Source of the DNA: Spongospora subterranea f. sp. subterranea
Lineage: Eukaryota > Endomyxa: Phytomyxea > Phytomyxea > Plasmodiophorida
DNA length: 64,000 nt
Assembly: GCA_049724395.1 (NCBI GenBank)
Contig: JAUGWO010000031.1
Location: forward strand, 1 to 64,000
Reading direction: 5' to 3'
In this document: in pieces, positions 58,501-64,000 of the stretch
How positions within the stretch are numbered: the first letter of the stretch is position 1
Layout: each line of letters starts with the position of its first letter
Notes under the pieces: generated by a model
The model's database searches: none
The model's input: only the letters and a program-made list of their open reading frames with translations
What the model was told of the DNA's origin: nothing
Program-made: the position numbers and the translations under genes

Positions 58501-59204
58501 GTTTTCAGATCGAAACACAGTACTATAACTATATCTTACATTGCAATCAGTTTATTAGTGGATGAGTTCGGAAAAGGTACATGCAAAGAAGATGGTATTG
58601 CTTTAGTAACTTCGCTAGTTCATTATTTTTCCATGATGCCACTATCAAATTGCCCCCGAATTTTGAGTAAGGGGTCACCCTAGTTTAAAAGAACTTGTAC
58701 TCAGCCAATGCAAGTTACTACACACTTTCATGAGCTTTTCACGCTAGGTTTGTTGCCAAAACAAACTGCATCAACTATCAGCTTTCAGAAAATGGATATT
58801 GTGCTTCGTACTCCTGTAAACCATAATAATGCCAGACAAACCGACCAAGCAAGTTGCTATAACTAATTCGTAACACGATGATTTATTGTGGCTAGGTGAC
58901 GTTTTTATTCAAAATGGTGGACGGAATATCAACAAATAGTTACGGTTTGGAATGCGCAGCAGTAGCTGGTATTCCAGAATCCGTGATTGAACGCGCCAGG
59001 GAAATCTCAAGGTCATATGTGGAAAACAAGGTAGACAGCGCCCAAATGCCACTTAGCAGTTATTTATCATACAATATTCAGCCAATTCACCGAGTGAGTG
59101 AAGACCCAGCCATATTTTCGGAATTGTACCAATCTTTTGTTGGACTAAATCTGGACAGCAATGCTGATATGATATCATTCCTTGAAAAGATCAAGAGCAT
59201 TTGA
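55526..59204 (+). CDS. MSH5: MutS homologue MSH5 (meiotic crossover factor), intron-rich
   Basis: MSH5 pairs with MSH4 as a sliding clamp on meiotic recombination intermediates. The likely start is 55526 (MDSTFSPRSEQRSTIRGGLA). Segments in order: KVGIAYFNVDTDMLHVGDFL; MGDVMIVDSGTLRALSIF; RKEGLSVFGLLDETKTVQGK; VFILRGVKDITRLMVKLE; then RTIRIRNGFHLL and QFIPNDTVVGATDEG before the Walker A SSGKSVLLKQVGIIA. Next comes YLAHCGSFVPAESVRLGPVD, RIFCRMDFAETSTSSLSTFA, Walker B ISLLVDEFGKGT, THFHELF and FLFKMVDGISTNSYGLECAA, stop at 59204. More than twelve introns of about 35-70 nt are implied. The Walker A exon is one base out of frame (extra A in cccacacag near 58130). MSH5 is favoured over MSH4 by the KEGLS-FG, FVPAE and SYGLECA segments. 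Confidence 0.87.
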
Positions 59205-59497
59205 AAACGTTCTCAAATAAAGTAAACAGTATACTATGAGCTGTCTGACTAAAGGAGGGTCAGGGACGGGATGGCCATCGGTACAGATTGCCGAGCATGG
59301 GTCTCATTTCGGACTGAGGTCCGGTCAGCACCATGTGACGGTCGCACCCAGGACGACCCTGTGACCACCGAGATCGGGTGACTTGACAAAATTTTAACCA
59401 TCGAGACGTCTATTAGGCTTATCAGCCAATCACATTAATACGATACTACTGGACGAAGGAAACATCGTTGATTTCCACCGGCTCCAGTTGAAATTGG
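59205..59497. other. Intergenic region MSH5 to triple-HMG gene
   Basis: About 290 bases with two short direct repeats in the gacggg/ggtcgc area. No gene seen. Confidence 0.3.
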
Positions 59498-61034
59498 ATG
59501 AATCTGCAGTGTAATGAGCCATCGTCAGCGCTGTTTTCTCTACCGGATATTTCCATTCCGGGTTATGCGGGGGAAAAGTGCCTCGACAATCACGACTCGT
59601 CCTGGGAGGAGTCCCTCATGACCGATTCTAACATTCAACCGATCAGCCATTGCAGAAGACCTGATATTCTGCATATCAATCCCGCATTTCCAAAGAGCAT
59701 GCTGATGATGGGGAGTTCACTGTCATTGGAAGGATCAACAATATCTGAAATGCCGCCATCTTTCCCTCATCAATTTGGCGGTCAATCACGTCCATTTCCT
59801 TTGGTCCGCTCCATATCGAAAGTTCATGTTGCATATTCAATCTAACTCGTGAAACAGGCACTAGGGACGTCGCCGCTCGACTACAACCGAGTCACCGAAG
59901 GCATCCCCAATGCTCCAACATTATCGGAGATGGTCCATAACACCAACGGCGACGACGATGACGAGGCTCGAAGACGTCTGGTTAAACGACAGCGAACAAC
60001 GATCAAGCATCCAGCACCTCCGTCTTCATCGTATGTATTCTATATGAATGAATGCCGTACCCGAATGTTACGGACTCGTCCGGATCTTGCGTTCGCTGAC
60101 GTGGCGCGTCTGATCGGGAGCGACTGGGCGAAGATTAGTCCTAGTGATCGGCAAAAGGTCAGCCAGAATCGGGATCAAAAATAGCAACCGGCGAATGCTG
60201 ATTTGTACGGAACAGTATCACGATATGGCTCAGGAGGATAAGCTCAGGCATCAACGTGAGATGGACGCTCAGATGGTGGACGACGCGTCACAGCAGGCGA
60301 TAAAGCGACGAAAACGGGATCCCAAAGCTCCCAAACATCCCATATCTGCGTATCTGTTTTTTGTTGCAGAAAGCCGGGCTCGGTTGTGTAAAGATTGCCC
60401 AGTTAGTAGTTTTATTACTCGCTTTTGATTATAGAAATCTGATTTGGTTTTTGCCAAGGAAATGGGGTTTGGCGATATGGCCAAATATATCGGCATTCAA
60501 TGGAAAGATATGAGCTCAGCAGATCGAACTCGGTATGAGATAATGGCAGACAGGGACAAAACCCGATATGAGAAAGATTTGCAAACGTACAGCAAACCAG
60601 AAGAAATTGAGGGAGCGGTGCCCGATGCCTCTGTCAAAGTGCAAGCGGAAACATTGAAAAGGTCCATTGGTCACTACATCGATTGCTTAGTAGTTGACTG
60701 TTCGTTCAGTAGAAGGAAAAGGGCTCCAAACGCTCCTAAACACCCTATATCTGCGTATTTATTTTTTGTCGCTGAGCAGCGGCGGGCGTTAAGCGCCACG
60801 TGCCCCGGTAATAATGGCCCATAAAGAATGCGTTTGACGACGACAATCACTGACTTGTTTCTTGTTGTAAATGCAGGAAAGACATTCAAAGAACTGGCTA
60901 CCGATATCGGTTTTCGCTGGAAAGGACTAAGCGATGCAGAGCGGGAACCCTATATATTATCCGCATCAGCAGACAAAGAGCGATATGAACGCGAAAAAGA
61001 AGAATTTGCAGGACATACAGCACCTTCATTATAG
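59498..61034 (+). CDS. Protein with three HMG boxes
   Basis: From the ATG at 59498 a non-box N-terminus is joined by a 54-nt intron (FPL to ALGTSPLDYN). Box 1: KHPAPPSSSYVFYMNECRTR, LAFADVARLIGSDWAKI, then after a 54-nt intron YHDMAQEDKLRHQREM. Box 2: DPKAPKHPISAYLFFVAESR, FAKEMGFGDMAKYIGIQWKD, RYEKDLQTY. Box 3: APNAPKHPISAYLFFVAEQR, then after a 69-nt intron KTFKELATDIGFRWKGL and ERYEREKEEF. Boxes 2 and 3 share the 14-residue opening PKHPISAYLFFVAE, indicating internal duplication. This looks like a chromatin or nucleolar HMG/UBF-type architectural factor. Introns fall at the same place in boxes 2 and 3 (after CP), supporting duplication. Confidence 0.88.
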
Positions 61035-61104
61035 AATCATGGGCAGCATTTATTTCTGGAACGTCTTATCAATAAAAATCAGCAAACCCTCTAGGGGTAA
61101 TAAT

Positions 61105-61641
61105 TTAATCTTCTTTGTTTAATGTCAACTCAATAGAGCGCAATCGTTCCAAAGCTGACATCAAGGTCTGCCGAATGTTCTCGGCCTCCGTCAGAGCCGC
61201 TTCATCCTGACAATTTCCAATAAAAATAACTCTTTTCGATATATTGGTAACTACCTCAGCCATTTGCATTTGCCGTGCACGTGCGACGTTCTCTGACCCA
61301 GTAATTCGATGGCGAAGAAGGTTGTTGTCGTTTTGTACCAGTTGAATATGTTTTGTAAGACGTGTTATATTCCTAGGGATTCCGTTAACGCAAGAAAAAA
61401 GTAATGTGTTGCTATACCTCGCAAGGTCTCCATTTTGACGATGCCATTGCTGCTCTGCATCAGTGACTCCCCGTCTTGGTTTGTCAAATTTTGCAAAAAT
61501 GCTGGATTCCTTCTCAACCACAACTTGATTTGGAACCACTTGAATCTGATTTTCCTTTCCTGACGATGTGAATGAGCGAGAATGGTTCTGCGCAACTGGC
61601 GTTTGAATGCTTCGAAGTGGAGTACGCGTGGAAGACGACAT
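61105..61641 (-). CDS. Small coiled-coil protein, unknown
   Basis: Two exons with a 48-nt intron (GTATAG...CCCTAG) joining GDLAR to NITRLTKHIQLVQNDNNLL. The N-terminus is Ser/Thr-rich and basic (MSSSTRTPLRSIQTPVAQNH), followed by FAKFDKPRRGVTDAEQQWHR. The C-terminal half is a helix (AEVVTNISKRVIFIGNCQDE, IRQTLMSALERLRSIEL). ATG at 61641 is preferred over one at 61662. Length about 160 residues. It is convergent with the triple-HMG gene, 70 bases apart. No family recognised; a kinetochore or spindle small subunit is conceivable but not supported. Confidence 0.6.
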   Translation of the reverse strand: MSSSTRTPLRSIQTPVAQNHSRSFTSSGKENQIQVVPNQVVVEKESSIFAKFDKPRRGVTDAEQQWHRQNGDLARYSNTLLFSCVNGIPRNITRLTKHIQLVQNDNNLLRHRITGSENVARARQMQMAEVVTNISKRVIFIGNCQDEAALTEAENIRQTLMSALERLRSIELTLNKED

Positions 61642-61799
61642 ATAGATTGTCAACGAATTCACTAGAATTGGGTCGGGTGTGAGTTATTGATTGAAAACGA
61701 TTGAGTTATGGATTAAGTGAGTTAAATTAACATTGATGTCCTGCAATGAAAACAGGTTATAAAGTGGACAATGATGAATCATAACACTGGGGTAACGCA

Positions 61800-64000
61800 G
61801 GCAAGAAGAGGAAGGGATTCGTGACTGCTAGAGTAGCTGGAATATGACGATTATGACACAAAGGTAGGTAACACTGAAAGCGGCAGATACATCATACAGG
61901 GTAGCTGGAGTAGACCCCATTGACACCACATTATAATAGGGGTGACGATACATGATGGTTACATGATGGTTATAACACAAGGGTAACACTGAAAGCGGCA
62001 CATACGTCATACCCCTACAGTAGCTGGAGTAGACCCCATTGACAACCCATTATAATAGGGGTGACGATACATGATGGTTATAACACAAGGGTAACACTGA
62101 AAGCGGCACATACGTCATACCCCTACAGTAGCTGGAGTAGACCCCATTGACACCCCATTATAATAGGGGTGACGATACATGATGGTTATAACACAAGGGT
62201 AACACTGAAAGCGGCACATACGTCATACCCCTACAGTAGCTGGAGTAGACCCCATTGACACCCCATTATAATAGGGGTGACGATACATGATGGTTATAAC
62301 ACAAGGGTAACACTGAAAGCGGCACATACGTCATACCCCTACAGTAGCTGGAGTAGACCCCATTGACAACCCATTATAATAGGGGTGACGATACATGATG
62401 GTTATAACACAAGGGTAACACTGAAAGCGGCACATACGTCATACCCCTACAGTAGCTGGAGTAGACCCCATTGACACCACATTATAATAGGGGTGACGAT
62501 ACATGATGGTTATAACACCACACATACGTCATTATAATAGGGGTGACGATACATGATGGTTATAACACAAGGGTAACACTGAAAGCGGCACATACGTCAT
62601 ACCCCTACAGTAGCTGGAGTAGACCCCATTGACACCCCATTATAATAGGGGTGACGATACATGATGGTTATAACACAAGGGTAACACTGAAAGCGGCACA
62701 TACGTCATACCCCTACAGTAGCTGGAGTAGACCCCATTACCCATTATAATAGGGGTGACGATACATGATGGTTATAACACAAGGGTAACACTGAAAGCGG
62801 CACATAGACCCCCAGTTGACACAACCCATTATAATAGGGGTGACGATACATGATGGTTATAACACAAGGGTAACACTGAAAGCGGCACATACGTCATACC
62901 CCTACAGTAGCTGGAGTAGACCCCATTGACACCCCATTATAATAGGGGTGACGATACATGATGGTTATAACACAAGGGTAACACTGAAAGCGGCACATAC
63001 GTCATACCCCTACAGTAGCTGGAGTAGACCCCATTGACACCCCATTATAATAGGGGTGACGATACATGATGGTTATAACACAAGGGTAACACTGAAAGCG
63101 GCACATACGTCATACCCCTACAGTAGCTGGAGTAGACCCCATTGACACCCCATTATAATAGGGGTGACGATACATGATGGTTATAACACAAGGGTAACAC
63201 TGAAAGCGGCACATACGTCATACCCCTACAGTAGCTGGAGTAGACCCCATTGACAACCCATTATAATAGGGGTGACGATACATGATGGTTATAACACAAG
63301 GGTAACACTGAAAGCGGCACATACGTCATACCCCTACAGTAGCTGGAGTAGACCCCATTACCCATTATAATAGGGGTGACGATACATGATGGTTATAACA
63401 CAAGGGTAACACTGAAAGCGGCACATAGTCATACCCCTACAGTAGCTGGAGTAGACCCCATGGAGTAGACACACCCATTATAATAGGGGTGACGATACAT
63501 GATGGTTATAACACAAGGGTAACACTGAAAGCGGCACATACGTCATACCCCTACAGTAGCTGGAGTAGACCCCATTGACACCCCATTGACACCCCATTAT
63601 AATAGGGGTGACGATACATGATGGTTATAACACAAGGGTAACACTGAAAGCGGCACATACGTCATACCCCTACAGTAGCTGGAGTAGACCCCCATTATAA
63701 TAGGGGTGACGATACATGATGGTTATAACACAAGGGTAACACTGAAAGCGGCACATACGTCATACCCCTACAGTAGCTGGAGTAGACCCCATTGACAACC
63801 CATTATAATAGGGGTGACGATACATGATGGTTATAACACAAGGGTAACACTGAAAGCGGCACATACGTCATACCCCTACAGTAGCTGGAGTAGACCCCAT
63901 TGACACCCCATTATAATAGGGGTGACGATACATGATGGTTATAACACAAGGGTAACACTGAAAGCGGCACATACGTCATACCCCTACAGTACTGGAGTAG
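61800..64000. repeat. 108-bp tandem satellite array, about 20 copies, open at the right edge
   Basis: Unit length measured between successive tagctggagt blocks is 108 bases. Counting ggtgacgatacatgatgg gives 20 occurrences between 61943 and the window end. Each unit contains CCCCATTATAATAGGGG, a hairpin-like core, with gtcatacccctacagtagct before it. Most units are almost identical; a few are shortened (near 62520, 62735, 62800, 63420) or carry extra bases (near 63590). The first unit (61800-61935) is divergent, as expected at an array border. No telomere-like hexamer is seen. No gene. Right end not in the window. Confidence 0.97.

Noticed and set aside
61800-64000. CRISPR array
   Set aside because: The units are direct repeats without unique spacers and the window is eukaryotic; it is a satellite.
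61900-64000. Telomere
   Set aside because: No short G-rich telomere repeat is present; only the 108-base unit.

Overview
This is a window of a compact eukaryotic nuclear genome, not a prokaryote. Conserved genes are split by short spliceosomal GT-AG introns, mostly 36-70 nt, and the joins restore conserved domains in the standard code. The gene set points to a free-living-stage or flagellated protist-like eukaryote: a CSPP1-like ciliary/centrosomal coiled-coil protein, Arp2/3 subunit ARPC5, a peroxin, meiotic MSH5, SRP receptor beta, RanGAP, PUF60-type splicing factor, NVL/RIX7 AAA-ATPase, isovaleryl-CoA dehydrogenase. Short introns plus PIF/Harbinger, mariner, MULE and LTR relics would fit, for example, a plasmodiophorid or another small-genome protist or fungus-like lineage. 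I cannot fix the taxon from the sequence.

Layout. 1-15.6 kb is a transposon graveyard. It holds a decayed MULE transposase with an inverted partial copy, a Copia gag scrap, a nearly intact Tc1/IS630-like DDE element with recognisable terminal repeats (3602-5827), and a PIF/Harbinger element with both its genes (DDE transposase and Myb/SANT protein) whose Myb half is duplicated as a 1.46-1.5 kb inverted repeat (6015-9141). A second, independent Harbinger-family inverted repeat lies at 12.7-14.85 kb, and there are at least two mariner elements, one apparently split by later insertions. 15.9-35.4 kb is host genes: a cyclic-nucleotide-type ion channel, PEX2, a single-HMG protein, two unknown genes, NVL, IVD, an M13 peptidase, a coiled-coil protein and a TRAPPC13/14-like protein. 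35.7-36.8 kb is an LTR-element remnant with gag pieces in inverted orientation. 37.5-48 kb, mostly minus strand, carries the CSPP1-like gene, RanGAP, PUF60, a PTAR1-like prenyltransferase-alpha protein and a TauE/SafE transporter. 48-50.4 kb is a retroelement relic. 50.5-61.7 kb carries ARPC5, a beta-propeller-like gene, a basic-region plus SAM protein, SRP receptor beta, MSH5, a triple-HMG protein and a small coiled-coil protein. From 61.8 kb to the right edge is a 108-bp satellite array with about 20 copies.

The host genes are unrelated housekeeping functions and no operon-like pathway cluster is seen. A recurrent oddity is that several conserved genes carry exactly one single-base frame break with no possible intron, which looks like consensus errors in the assembly but should be checked. 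The most interesting biology is the fold-back Harbinger structures and an ion channel whose selectivity filter reads GSG instead of GYG, with a degenerate cyclic-nucleotide pocket.
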